Part shown: positions 50,631 to 58,114 of the stretch, one piece after another | How positions within the stretch are numbered: the first letter of the stretch is position 1 | Layout of the letters: the number at the start of each line of letters is the position of its first letter | Assembly: GCA_964400355.1 (NCBI GenBank) | Contig: CAYNTO010000019.1 | Span: 1 to 58,114, forward strand | Direction of reading: 5' to 3' | Source of the DNA: JACKAL01 sp964400355 | Lineage (GTDB): Bacteria; Bdellovibrionota; Bdellovibrionia; Bdellovibrionales; JAGQZY01 | Length of the DNA stretch: 58,114 bases | Notes under the pieces: generated by a model | What the model was told of the DNA's origin: nothing | What the model saw: only the letters and a program-made list of their open reading frames with translations | The model's database searches: none | Translations under genes and position numbers: made by a program

Positions 50631-52123
50631 GATTTCCTCTCATTAGTAAGATCTTTTTCTTTTTGGCCTGCGGACTGTTCGTCATATCGTTTGCGCTGCG
50701 TATTCTGTTCACCGTGTGGGACTTTACCAGCCTGTTTTATTTGTTTTCTTTTTTCGCCTGTTTCTTTTTGTCCATTGTGCTGGATGTTCGCGGCTACTAC
50801 GAACTGCTCACTCTCAAGTCCACCAAGCGCGGGTTGAGTTACGTGGGTGGGGTTCTGTTGGTATTCGCGGCGATTGTTGGGTTGAACTATGCCATGACCT
50901 ACGTACCCATTAAGGCCGACGTTTCAGAGGGATCGTATTACACGTTATCACCATTGAGCAAATCGGTTGCTAAGTCCTTCACTGAGCCCGTGGAATTTTT
51001 GTACGTTCAAGTGCCCACCACCGAATCCAAAGATATGGATGAGCGTATCCGCACTGCCATTCGTATCTATCAAGACGAAAATCCGCGGTTCAGCTTTCGT
51101 AAAGTCAATTTGCTCATGGAGCCGCAGATCGTTAAGGAGTACAATCTCAACGAACAGGAAAGTGCGCTGTTTGTAACGACCAAAGATCGTAAAGAGCGCT
51201 TCTACACATCGGACGAAAATGGAATTACTCAAGCCCTTTTAAGACTGCTTAAGGGCCGCAAGACAATTTATTTTGTAATTGGCGATGGTGAAGCGACGGT
51301 CACCAACGATAAATCGCGGGGATTAAAAAACCTACGTCGTGAGGTGGAGCGGTTATTTTATGACGTTCAGGAGATCAACCTTAGCTCCGAAGTACTGCCA
51401 AAAGATGCGGCCGGCGTCGTGCTCATTGGCCCGGAAATGGATTTGCCCGAGCGCGTGCAAGACAAACTCTTTGAGTTCTTCGAAGGCGGAGGTCGATTGT
51501 TCGTCGCATTCGATCCTATCAACGAGATGAAACCCAATCCGTTTCTCGCCAAATTTGGTTTGGCCATGGAAGACGGTATTGTCCATCAAGAGCAAAGCGT
51601 GATGGCAAATATGGGAAGCCACGTGATCACGGGCCTTATATCCGATCAAAAACATCCAGTGATGAAGGAGATGGAAGACACATCGCCCGTACTGTTTTAT
51701 GTCACAGGCTCCCTAAAAACGCTTGATCCCAATGTGCAGGCAAAGGTCTTGGTGCAAAGTCCGAAAACCAGTGTGCTGCGCTCTGGATTTACTAAACAAG
51801 ATAAGTTCATCAAAGATGGGCCGTTCAACTTAGTTATGCAAGTCACCGGGAAAAATGGTGGAGAAATCTTTTTCGCGGCCGATAGTGATGTTTTTGGAAA
51901 CCAGTTTTTGTATCAGCACGCCAACCCCCAATTTATGTTTAATCTTTTTTCGTATTTGTCGAAGGACGAGGACATTGTGGGCAAAAGCCCGCAGTCCGAC
52001 AAGCCGCAGTTTTTTGTAACTGATATCCAGCTTAAAATATTTATTGGTCTATTTATAATTCCGCTTCCGATTTTACTGTTTTCCGCGGGAACCTTTTTGT
52101 GGTTTCGCCGGCGATGGCTGTAG
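50621..52123 (+). CDS. GldG-like transporter auxiliary membrane protein
   Basis: 500 residues. N-terminal helices (three within residues 1-95), a large soluble domain (about 100-460) with a GldG/IFT52-like pattern (VLIGPEMDLPERVQDKLFEFFEGGGRLFVAFDP) and a C-terminal transmembrane helix followed by the WFRRRWL tail. It overlaps the permease gene by ten bases. Partner of GldA/F-type transporters. Substrate unknown. Confidence 0.88.
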   Translation: MEMRFPLISKIFFFLACGLFVISFALRILFTVWDFTSLFYLFSFFACFFLSIVLDVRGYYELLTLKSTKRGLSYVGGVLLVFAAIVGLNYAMTYVPIKADVSEGSYYTLSPLSKSVAKSFTEPVEFLYVQVPTTESKDMDERIRTAIRIYQDENPRFSFRKVNLLMEPQIVKEYNLNEQESALFVTTKDRKERFYTSDENGITQALLRLLKGRKTIYFVIGDGEATVTNDKSRGLKNLRREVERLFYDVQEINLSSEVLPKDAAGVVLIGPEMDLPERVQDKLFEFFEGGGRLFVAFDPINEMKPNPFLAKFGLAMEDGIVHQEQSVMANMGSHVITGLISDQKHPVMKEMEDTSPVLFYVTGSLKTLDPNVQAKVLVQSPKTSVLRSGFTKQDKFIKDGPFNLVMQVTGKNGGEIFFAADSDVFGNQFLYQHANPQFMFNLFSYLSKDEDIVGKSPQSDKPQFFVTDIQLKIFIGLFIIPLPILLFSAGTFLWFRRRWL

Positions 52124-52131
52124 GAGAGTCT

Positions 52132-53115
52132 ATGAGTACGTTCAGCACCCAGTGTCCGACGCGCATTGATCTTGCTGGTGGCACCATCGACCTTTGGCCC
52201 ATTTGGGCCATATTAGATAACTGTTCAACGATCAACGTGTCCATAGACATTTATACGACGTGCACACTAGAGGCTTTAACCACGCCCGACATATACATCG
52301 AGTCACCAGACATCAAACGCAAGTGGCATTTTAAAAATATTCAGGAGCTCTACGCGTCTAAAGAGGAAGCTCTAGTATTTTTTAAATCGCACATCGCTCA
52401 TTGGAATCCAGAGGGCGGGTTTAGAATAACCACCACGTCGATGAGTCCGGTGGGTGGAGGACTCGGGGGAAGCTCCAGTTTGTCAGTTGCTATTTATAAA
52501 ACTTTTCATCAATGGTTGGGACGAACGAATCTCGACATTCACAAAATGGTTGCCGAGTGCTCGCACATAGAAGCTAAAGTGCTTGCCACGCCAACGGGTT
52601 TACAGGATTACTACGGCGCTGCCTCAGAGGGGCTAAACATTATATCCTTTGATTCTCATGGACCGGCGTTAAAGGCTTTGCAATCACACAACGATACCTT
52701 TAATCGCTCGCTCCTTGTCGTTTATACCGGTAAGAGCCACCATTCCGGAATCAACAATTGGGGTGTTTTAAAAAAGTTTATCGATAAGGATCGTGCCACG
52801 GTGGACGCCTTGATTCAGATTCGCGACGTTGCGCTAAAGGTCGCGGACTCCTGCACGCGCGGTGACTGGGCCAAACTTCCTGCGTTGTTCACTTTGGATT
52901 TTCAGGCACGCGAGAAGTTATCATCGGAATTTATGTCGGCGGAAATTCGCGATCTTAAAAAAATCACTGATGCCGCAGGCGCCATAGGTTTTAAGATTTG
53001 CGGAGCGGGTGGTGGTGGATGTGTTGCGGTATGGTGCCCTCCAGATAAAAAGCAGCACATAGAACAACAAATTCAATCCGCTAATTACCAAGTTTTGAAA
53101 ACGCGGTTTCTATGA
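52132..53115 (+). CDS. GHMP-family sugar/mevalonate-type kinase
   Basis: 327 residues. RIDLAGGTIDLWPI near residue 10 is the GHMP start motif, GGGLGGSSSLSVAI near 110 is the nucleotide-binding motif, and KICGAGGGGCVAV near 290 is motif 3. This family phosphorylates small sugars or alcohols; the form resembles heptose-7-phosphate or fucose kinases but also others. A TTG/GTG-rich upstream extension overlaps the previous gene; the ATG used follows GGAG. Coupled (ATGA) to the DUF429 gene. Confidence 0.85.
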   Translation: MSTFSTQCPTRIDLAGGTIDLWPIWAILDNCSTINVSIDIYTTCTLEALTTPDIYIESPDIKRKWHFKNIQELYASKEEALVFFKSHIAHWNPEGGFRITTTSMSPVGGGLGGSSSLSVAIYKTFHQWLGRTNLDIHKMVAECSHIEAKVLATPTGLQDYYGAASEGLNIISFDSHGPALKALQSHNDTFNRSLLVVYTGKSHHSGINNWGVLKKFIDKDRATVDALIQIRDVALKVADSCTRGDWAKLPALFTLDFQAREKLSSEFMSAEIRDLKKITDAAGAIGFKICGAGGGGCVAVWCPPDKKQHIEQQIQSANYQVLKTRFL

Positions 53116-53960
53116 AGCACGAATCTTACAAAAAGGTTCGCTTTATGGGGTTGTCTTTAGGCGGTGGGAAAACCCATCGCACCCATCTCGCTGTGATTGA
53201 TTACTTTATCGATAACAATAAAGTGTTTCTGACTCATTTGTTTCGCGACCTGGGTGAGGATAGCGGTAAAAGTGGGGACACGCATCTCATCGAATTGATC
53301 AAAAAAAACAATGAGCACCTGGAATCGCTTTCCGTAGACTTTCCAGTGGTACCACCACCCTGTTCGGCGCCCACGCACAAGTGCCCGGGCGTGGAGCTCT
53401 GCAAAGAGCCTGAAGTGCGTTGGATGTGGAATTACTACCATAAGCTCGAAGCGAAGAAGCGCCCTCATAAAATATTCACCTCATACACCGAGCGCGCCGT
53501 GGATCAGTATCTGAGCCAGGAAAAGGAAATCCCAATTCCCAATGATCACGCTTTGGGGAGCAATCGCGCGCCACTGTACATGCGCGGCCAGTTTTTAAGA
53601 AAGCGCCTCGGAAAAATTAAAGTGCAAGAGGTGCAACCGCGCTTATCAGTGTGGCGGGTTGGACGCGCGCTGAAGATCTCGAAAACACCCCTATTGTTTT
53701 ACAAAAATTCTGTGGATGGAGAAAATTATCGTCAAACGATCATAGACAGGCTCGTGGATACTGAATGGCTGTTCATTTACAGTCAGGATCTCAAACACAT
53801 GGTGCGCGATGGATTTGTGTTCGACGCCGTTATGGCCGCATTTGTAGGGTTTCTCAACTACAAGGGCCTTTGTGAGGAGCCCCCTAAGGGATTTCCGAAA
53901 AAGGCGGCCTGGGTGCTTTATCCTCAAGTGGAATTTAGTGAGTTCTTCGACGGAAAGTAG
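53112..53960 (+). CDS. DUF429-family RNase H-like protein
   Basis: 282 residues: GLSLGGGKTHRTHLAVIDYF as the first strand pair, with a Cys-containing insertion (CSAPTHKCPGVELC) that might bind a metal, and PHKIFTSYTERAVDQYLSQ. In the last part VFDAVMAAFVGFLNYKGLCEEPPKGF matches the family end (D..DA..aA.tA......). DUF429 proteins are predicted RNase H-fold nucleases without known function. Usually the D of the first strand is followed by G; here SLGGGK. The call is by pattern. Confidence 0.7.
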   Translation: MKHESYKKVRFMGLSLGGGKTHRTHLAVIDYFIDNNKVFLTHLFRDLGEDSGKSGDTHLIELIKKNNEHLESLSVDFPVVPPPCSAPTHKCPGVELCKEPEVRWMWNYYHKLEAKKRPHKIFTSYTERAVDQYLSQEKEIPIPNDHALGSNRAPLYMRGQFLRKRLGKIKVQEVQPRLSVWRVGRALKISKTPLLFYKNSVDGENYRQTIIDRLVDTEWLFIYSQDLKHMVRDGFVFDAVMAAFVGFLNYKGLCEEPPKGFPKKAAWVLYPQVEFSEFFDGK

Positions 53961-53979
53961 CCTATTTTCAATAGGCTTT
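53959..53979 (+). terminator. Terminator after the DUF429 gene
   Basis: AGCCTATT, 3-base loop, AATAGGCT: 8-bp stem that starts in the stop codon, followed by TTC and AT-rich sequence. Confidence 0.6.
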
Positions 53980-54031
53980 CAATTACACACAGTCAGTGAG
54001 TCGGTAGGATTGGTATGGTAGGTTGCGGTCC

Positions 54032-54283
54032 ATGACTCTCTGGGAGCTTGCGCCGGGAAAAACGGCCACAATTCAAGGTTACAGCCCCTCACTCGAGGAA
54101 TCTGTCTTGTTGCGCCTTCAGGACTTGGGGTTCTCTCCGGGTTTAGCTGTGGAATGCGTGCGCCATGTGCCGTTTTCTGGGCCACGAGTGTATGTGGTGA
54201 GTGGATCGGTGTTCGCACTTGAAAAGCCTGTGGCGCAGTTGGTTCAAATGGCCGCCATAAATGATGGGACCACACGCAGATGA
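54032..54283 (+). CDS. feoA: FeoA, ferrous-iron uptake accessory protein
   Basis: 83 residues. An SH3-like FeoA pattern: MTLWELAPGKTATIQGYS, then LLRLQDLGFSPGLAVECVRHVPFSGPRVYVVSGSVFALEKPVAQLV (family: L..LGl.pG..v..v...P.gdp....v.G....Lr...A). Its stop overlaps the feoB start (ATGA). No Fur-like palindrome is obvious in the 70 bases upstream. Confidence 0.92.
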   Translation: MTLWELAPGKTATIQGYSPSLEESVLLRLQDLGFSPGLAVECVRHVPFSGPRVYVVSGSVFALEKPVAQLVQMAAINDGTTRR

Positions 54284-56097
54284 CGCCGGCAAAAAATATT
54301 CTTCTCGTTGGGAAGCCCAATTCCGGAAAAAGTTTACTGTTCAATCGCTGGACGGGTTTACAGCAAAAAGTAGCGAACTTCGCAGGGGCGACTGTCGAAG
54401 TGGCCAGTGGCGCGTGGGGCGATTTTAAATTGGTGGACTTCCCCGGTGCCTATTCGCTCCGACCAGTCACTCCCGAAGAGCAAGTTGCGGTCGATCACTT
54501 TGGTCAAATTTTAGAGTCCTCCGATCTCCATGCAATTATTTGTGTGCTCGATTCTACGCAGCTGGAACGCAGTTTGAGTTTTGGTCTGCAGGTTTTGGAA
54601 AGAGCCGCCCACAAATCTGTTCCAGTGGTTTTCGCTCTTAATATGTATGACGATATTTTAAAAAACAATTTGTCCATCGATTATAAAGGGCTGGAAAAAG
54701 ATTTGAGCTGTGCGGTAGTACCGATTTCGGCGCGCACCGGGTTTGGATTGGACGAATTAAAACAGAGTGTGCAGTTAGCACGTAACAGTGCGCCCGCTCT
54801 CACTGCCAATAAAGTTTCGGCGACGGCTCAAGCTGCGGCGGAGCTTAATAAAAGTCGTGGCTTCAAATCCGATGTGCTTCTAAAAAAAGTGAAGGCCATC
54901 GATCGTTTTTTTCTATCAGGTGCAATCGGCGCCATGCTTTTTTTTGCTGTCATGTTTTTTGTATTTCAAGCGATCTTCACTTGGTCTGTGCCGTTGATGG
55001 ATGCGACGGAAGCGGGGATTGCCGGTATGGGCGAATGGTTGTCGCCATTTCTACCACAAGGCATAGGGCGTGATTTTTTCACCGATGCCATTATTGCCGG
55101 TGTGGGTAGCTTTGTAGTTTTTGTTCCGCAAATTTTTATACTCACCCTGCTCATTGGTCTTTTAGAGGACAGTGGGTATTTGTCTCGCGTGGCAGTGATC
55201 TGCCACCGACCATTGAGGGCGTTTGGACTTTCTGGAAAAAGTTTTATTCCATTCTTGTCGGGACACGCGTGCGCGATTCCAGCGATCTACGCCACGAGAA
55301 TGATCGATTCAAAACGCGTGCGCTTAGCAACGATGCTCACAATTCCGCTGATGGCCTGTTCGGCTCGTTTGCCCATTTACAGTTTATTTATTGTTGCTAT
55401 TTTCCCGCGCGAGCAAAAAGTACTGGGATTGTTTAACATTCAAGGTGTGGCATTTTTCGCGCTCTACGTGTTGGGGTATATCACCGCAATGTTGGTGAGT
55501 GGATTGATTATCTCGTTCAAAGATAAAAATAAAAGTCATCAACAGCCATTTATTATTGAACTGCCGGCGTACCGCGTTCCCAATTTTAAACCTCTCGTTC
55601 GCCGCTCGCTCAAAAGTGCATGGCAGTTCTTATCGCAAGCGGGACCGATTATATTTGCGACGACAGTCGTGATATGGATCTTAGGTTATTTTCCCAATGG
55701 AAAGGAGCAGTTGCAGTCGTCGTGGCTGGCGAGCTTGGGACATTGGATTCAACCTGCGTTAGATCCGTTGGGTCTCGACTGGAAGTTTGGCGTAGGAATT
55801 CTCACCTCGTTTATAGCCCGCGAAGTTTTCGTGAGCACGCTGGGGACTCTCAATGGCATCGAATCTGCTGAAGAAAATGTCAAACCCTTGGCAGATCTGT
55901 TAAACGCATCGGGTCTCACTCTGGCATCGGGAGTGGCGCTACTGGTGTTCTATGCTATAGCTTTGCAGTGTGTCTCGACACTAGCTATCATTAAGAGGGA
56001 AACCAAATCGAACTGGATTCCCATCGCGCTATTTGGCTCTTACACAGGTCTAGCTTACGGTCTTGCGGTAGTCTGCTACGCGGTTTTATCGCATTAG
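54280..56097 (+). CDS. feoB: FeoB, Fe(II) transporter with GTPase domain
   Basis: 605 residues. G1 GKPNSGKSL near residue 12, G3 DFPGAYSL near 65 and G4 NMYDD near 127. Then two Gate domains with several transmembrane helices: the first with LIGLLEDSGYLSRVAVICHRPLRAFGLSGKSFIPFLSGHACAIPAI, the second with AGPIIFATTVVIWILGYFP and the usual FIAREVFVSTLG. Shorter than E. coli FeoB (773); the soluble helical part between the G domain and membrane domain and the C-terminal tail are short. Operates with FeoA at the inner membrane. Confidence 0.95.
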   Translation: MTPAKNILLVGKPNSGKSLLFNRWTGLQQKVANFAGATVEVASGAWGDFKLVDFPGAYSLRPVTPEEQVAVDHFGQILESSDLHAIICVLDSTQLERSLSFGLQVLERAAHKSVPVVFALNMYDDILKNNLSIDYKGLEKDLSCAVVPISARTGFGLDELKQSVQLARNSAPALTANKVSATAQAAAELNKSRGFKSDVLLKKVKAIDRFFLSGAIGAMLFFAVMFFVFQAIFTWSVPLMDATEAGIAGMGEWLSPFLPQGIGRDFFTDAIIAGVGSFVVFVPQIFILTLLIGLLEDSGYLSRVAVICHRPLRAFGLSGKSFIPFLSGHACAIPAIYATRMIDSKRVRLATMLTIPLMACSARLPIYSLFIVAIFPREQKVLGLFNIQGVAFFALYVLGYITAMLVSGLIISFKDKNKSHQQPFIIELPAYRVPNFKPLVRRSLKSAWQFLSQAGPIIFATTVVIWILGYFPNGKEQLQSSWLASLGHWIQPALDPLGLDWKFGVGILTSFIAREVFVSTLGTLNGIESAEENVKPLADLLNASGLTLASGVALLVFYAIALQCVSTLAIIKRETKSNWIPIALFGSYTGLAYGLAVVCYAVLSH

Positions 56098-56222
56098 AGA
56101 TCTCATAACCGAACCTTCACCATTTATTTTTTTGCGCTCATAGACAAAGCGTGAGATTCTAAGAGGAGCAAGGTAATTCTTAAGGGCAACAAACAGACAT
56201 TCCCACCTTCGCTGAGGTCAAT

Positions 56223-57344
56223 ATGCAAAGAAATCCAATCACATTAAAAAACTTTAACTGGGTATCAGCGATATTTCTTTTGGTGACTCCACCATTAGCA
56301 ATCCTTCTGACATACGTTTATTTTAAAACCGAAGAGTTCAATCCGTGGATGATCTTCGTGTTTTTATTTTTCTACTTCGCCACCGGTATGTCCATCACGG
56401 CAGGTTACCATCGCTTGATCGCGCACAAATCCTACACGGCTCATCCTGTGATTGAGGCGCTGTTACTGTTTTTTGGCGCCGGCGCATTTCAAAATTCGGC
56501 GCGCAAGTGGGTGATCGATCATCGCATCCATCACCGTTACGTGGATCAAGAACTCGATCCCTATACCGTTAAAAAAGGTTTTTGGTATGCCCACTTTTTT
56601 TGGATGTTCGATAAAGACAGCGAGCGTGAAACAGAAATGGGAAAAATGTACGCCCGCGATTTGGACAGAGACAAGCTGATCGTTTTCCAAGACAAGCACT
56701 ATATGGCCATTGCGATCACGGCGTGCTTTATCGCGCCCATGGCAATGGGTTACGCCTTTGGTTCGTGGTTCGGTGGTTTGGTTCTTGGCGGATTACTGAG
56801 AATGGTAGTGGTTCACCACTTTACATTTTTCATCAACTCCCTCTGCCACTGGTGGGGCGGGCAGCCGTACACGGATACCAACACCGCACGCGATAACTCC
56901 GTATTAGCTGTATTTACTTACGGTGAGGGTTATCATAACTTCCATCATATTTTCGCGGCAGATTATCGCAATGGCATTCGTTGGTACCATGTGGATCCAA
57001 CGAAGTGGATGATCAAGACAATGGCGTATGTGAACTTAGTGAAAAATCTTCGAGTCACTCCGGACTACGAGATTTTTAAAGCGCGCATGATCATGTTTGA
57101 AAAGAGATTAAAAGAACAAAAGAGCCAAAACATGCAGCTTGCCGAATCGTTACTTGCCAACTTGAAAGCGCGTACGGATGAAGCTCACAAAAAACTCACG
57201 CAGCTTAAAGACGAGTACGAGCGGCTCAAGCGCCAAGTTGCAAATGACCCACGCTTGCAGCAACTCCGTCGTGATATGCTCATGGCCAAGTGGGAGTTCC
57301 AGGTGGCGTGCCGCCAATGGCGTCTTTGCTTAAAGATGGTTTAA
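56223..57344 (+). CDS. Acyl-CoA/acyl-lipid desaturase with C-terminal coiled coil
   Basis: 373 residues. Four transmembrane segments and the three histidine boxes of the membrane desaturases: HRLIAH, HRIHHRYVD and GYHNFHHIF (the last near residue 240). Type-1 (delta-9) pattern including DNSVLAVFTYGEGYHN. After residue 280 there is a coiled coil of about 90 residues (LKEQKSQNMQLAESLLANLKARTDEAHKKLTQLKDEYERLKRQ) not found in ordinary desaturases. It would introduce double bonds to adapt membrane fluidity. GAGG Shine-Dalgarno. Confidence 0.93.
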   Translation: MQRNPITLKNFNWVSAIFLLVTPPLAILLTYVYFKTEEFNPWMIFVFLFFYFATGMSITAGYHRLIAHKSYTAHPVIEALLLFFGAGAFQNSARKWVIDHRIHHRYVDQELDPYTVKKGFWYAHFFWMFDKDSERETEMGKMYARDLDRDKLIVFQDKHYMAIAITACFIAPMAMGYAFGSWFGGLVLGGLLRMVVVHHFTFFINSLCHWWGGQPYTDTNTARDNSVLAVFTYGEGYHNFHHIFAADYRNGIRWYHVDPTKWMIKTMAYVNLVKNLRVTPDYEIFKARMIMFEKRLKEQKSQNMQLAESLLANLKARTDEAHKKLTQLKDEYERLKRQVANDPRLQQLRRDMLMAKWEFQVACRQWRLCLKMV

Positions 57345-57378
57345 GTAATTAGTAGTTTTTAATTTTATGAAAACCAAG

Positions 57379-57400
57379 ACCCACCCGAAAGGTGGGTTTT
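57379..57400 (+). terminator. Rho-independent terminator after the desaturase gene
   Basis: ACCCACC-cgaaa-GGTGGGT and TTT, 7-bp stem about 35 bases after the stop. Confidence 0.85.
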
Positions 57401-57573
57401 GTGCATTTGGGCCCGGTCAACGGTAGAGAGAGGGTAGTCTGTTGGGCCTCAGAATCAGATGCTTTAGGCTTTAGTTGGGGAAGGGGCGCTAAGGACCCTG
57501 CCTCAGGTCGGGAATGGCATTGTACCAATTCGATATTTTTTAAACTCCTATTATATAGATGCCGATAAAAGAG

Positions 57574-58114
57574 ATGGTGGCATCTGGTATAAATCTTCGG
57601 AATTACAAGAATAAAATCATAAAAGCAACGCAAGTTGCTTTTATGATTTTATTTTTCCAAACTCACGCAGAAGCCCAAACCGATCTCCCACAACATTTTA
57701 CTTTAGATGGAAGATTGTTCGAGCCCGGCTCGAGCTCCGAGCCGCTCCTCGATTCCAGCACAGTAGTCACAATTCAAGTGCTCAACCCCGCAAAAGATTG
57801 CGTGCTCTATGAAGAAGAGCAAGCGGTAAATACATTGGGAACGAATGGGTATTTCAGTTTGCGCGTCGGATCGCCGACAGGCGATCCCAAGCGCACAGGA
57901 CTTGATCGCAACAACTCCATGACAAACGTGTTCTATAACCGCATCACACCGATCAACGGAAAAACTCAAGCTAGCGCCAACTGCACCTACACCCCCGCCG
58001 CAGGCGAGGAGAGATATTTTAGATTCTTCATCAAGCCCAGTACTGCGTCCACAGCGGTGCAACTCAGCGACGACATGCCCATCACCTCAGTCCCTCAAGC
58101 ATTGGTCGCCCAAA
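57574..58114 (+). CDS. N-terminal part of a secreted protein, cut off by the window edge
   Basis: The frame is open to the end of the window (180 codons, no stop). It starts with a signal peptide: NYKNKIIK basic part, ATQVAFMILFFQ hydrophobic core and THAEAQ cleavage region. The mature start (TDLPQHFTLDGRLFEPGSSSEPLLDSSTVVTIQVLNP, then VNTLGTNGYFSLRVGS) looks like a long beta-structured surface or fibre protein of the kind common in Bdellovibrio relatives, many of which end in an endosialidase chaperone domain. ATG 57574 or GTG 57577 is the likely start; ATG 57643 would cut the signal peptide in half. Confidence 0.75.
   Translation, partial: MVASGINLRNYKNKIIKATQVAFMILFFQTHAEAQTDLPQHFTLDGRLFEPGSSSEPLLDSSTVVTIQVLNPAKDCVLYEEEQAVNTLGTNGYFSLRVGSPTGDPKRTGLDRNNSMTNVFYNRITPINGKTQASANCTYTPAAGEERYFRFFIKPSTASTAVQLSDDMPITSVPQALVAQ
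57612..57651 (+). repeat. Perfect 18-bp inverted repeat with GCAA tetraloop inside the signal-peptide codons
   Basis: TAAAATCATAAAAGCAAC (57612-57629), GCAA, GTTGCTTTTATGATTTTA (57634-57651). It lies within the coding frame, covers the alternative ATG 57643 and is followed by a T-rich run, so it could act as terminator, attenuator or translational switch. Confidence 0.8.

Noticed and set aside
57703..58062. Minus-strand ORF of 119 codons at the right edge
   Set aside because: Antisense to the open plus-strand frame that has a signal peptide; product looks random.

Overview
The window reads as a Gram-negative bacterial chromosome segment, most likely from Bdellovibrionota (a Bdellovibrio or Pseudobdellovibrio relative). 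The grounds are the gene repertoire and style: ETF-ubiquinone oxidoreductase, a GldA/F/G-like exporter, Lys/Ala-tailed bL28 and uL24, many small Sec-secreted unknowns, and mixed GC content. The assignment is an inference from gene content, not a database result. A 100-N scaffold gap lies at 39076-39175.

The left half, 1 to about 31.6 kb, looks like the right-hand part of an integrative and conjugative element (ICE) that abuts the 3' end of a tRNA-Pro(UGG) gene at 31614-31690. No relaxase, coupling protein or integrase is visible, so the element would have to continue beyond the left edge. Its parts are: (a) a minus-strand type IV secretion operon (VirB2, B3, B4, B5/TrbJ and B6/TrbL-like) headed by several small proteins, two of them isolated sigma-70 region-4-like DNA-binding proteins; (b) a tightly coupled minus-strand cassette at 7036-12447 encoding a sigma-54-activating response regulator, a small Sec-exported protein, an HExxH protein resembling 2-oxoglutarate peptide beta-hydroxylases, an OppA-like peptide-binding protein without a permease, and a membrane histidine kinase; (c) a lipoprotein, an Xre-like regulator and a solo receiver; (d) a defence-type island at 16.1-28.9 kb; (e) a CGNR-like regulator facing a CoiA-like nuclease, and further small genes around a strongly structured non-coding segment.

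The two most interesting systems are (b) and (d). Cassette (b) has the parts expected of a modified-peptide pheromone circuit: signal, modifying enzyme, periplasmic receptor, kinase and sigma-54 activator. It has a good -24/-12 promoter and an enhancer-like dyad upstream of its own first gene, and a weaker -24/-12-like site precedes the transfer operon. I infer that it may switch conjugation on according to element density. Island (d) combines a type IIG/PglX-like methylase, a SNF2 helicase, an HNH nuclease and a Cas4-like plus DEDD double nuclease. An antisense radical SAM-ASCH-RHH module is embedded in it, and a glycine-zipper membrane protein lies at its end. It does not match any defence system I can name with confidence.

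The right half, 31.7-58.1 kb, looks like core chromosome: a DUF1820-like protein, a porin, a TolC-MacA-MacB-like tripartite exporter, a repeat-rich region around the gap with two families of palindromes, ribosomal proteins bS18 (cysteine-free, RGD-rich tail), bL28 and uL24, a nitrilase-family amidohydrolase, ETF-QO, an RlmL-like rRNA methylase, an NFACT protein, a Gld-type ABC transporter, a GHMP kinase, a DUF429 protein, FeoAB, an acyl desaturase and the start of a large secreted protein running off the right edge. The signal-peptide codons of that last gene contain a perfect 18-bp inverted repeat.
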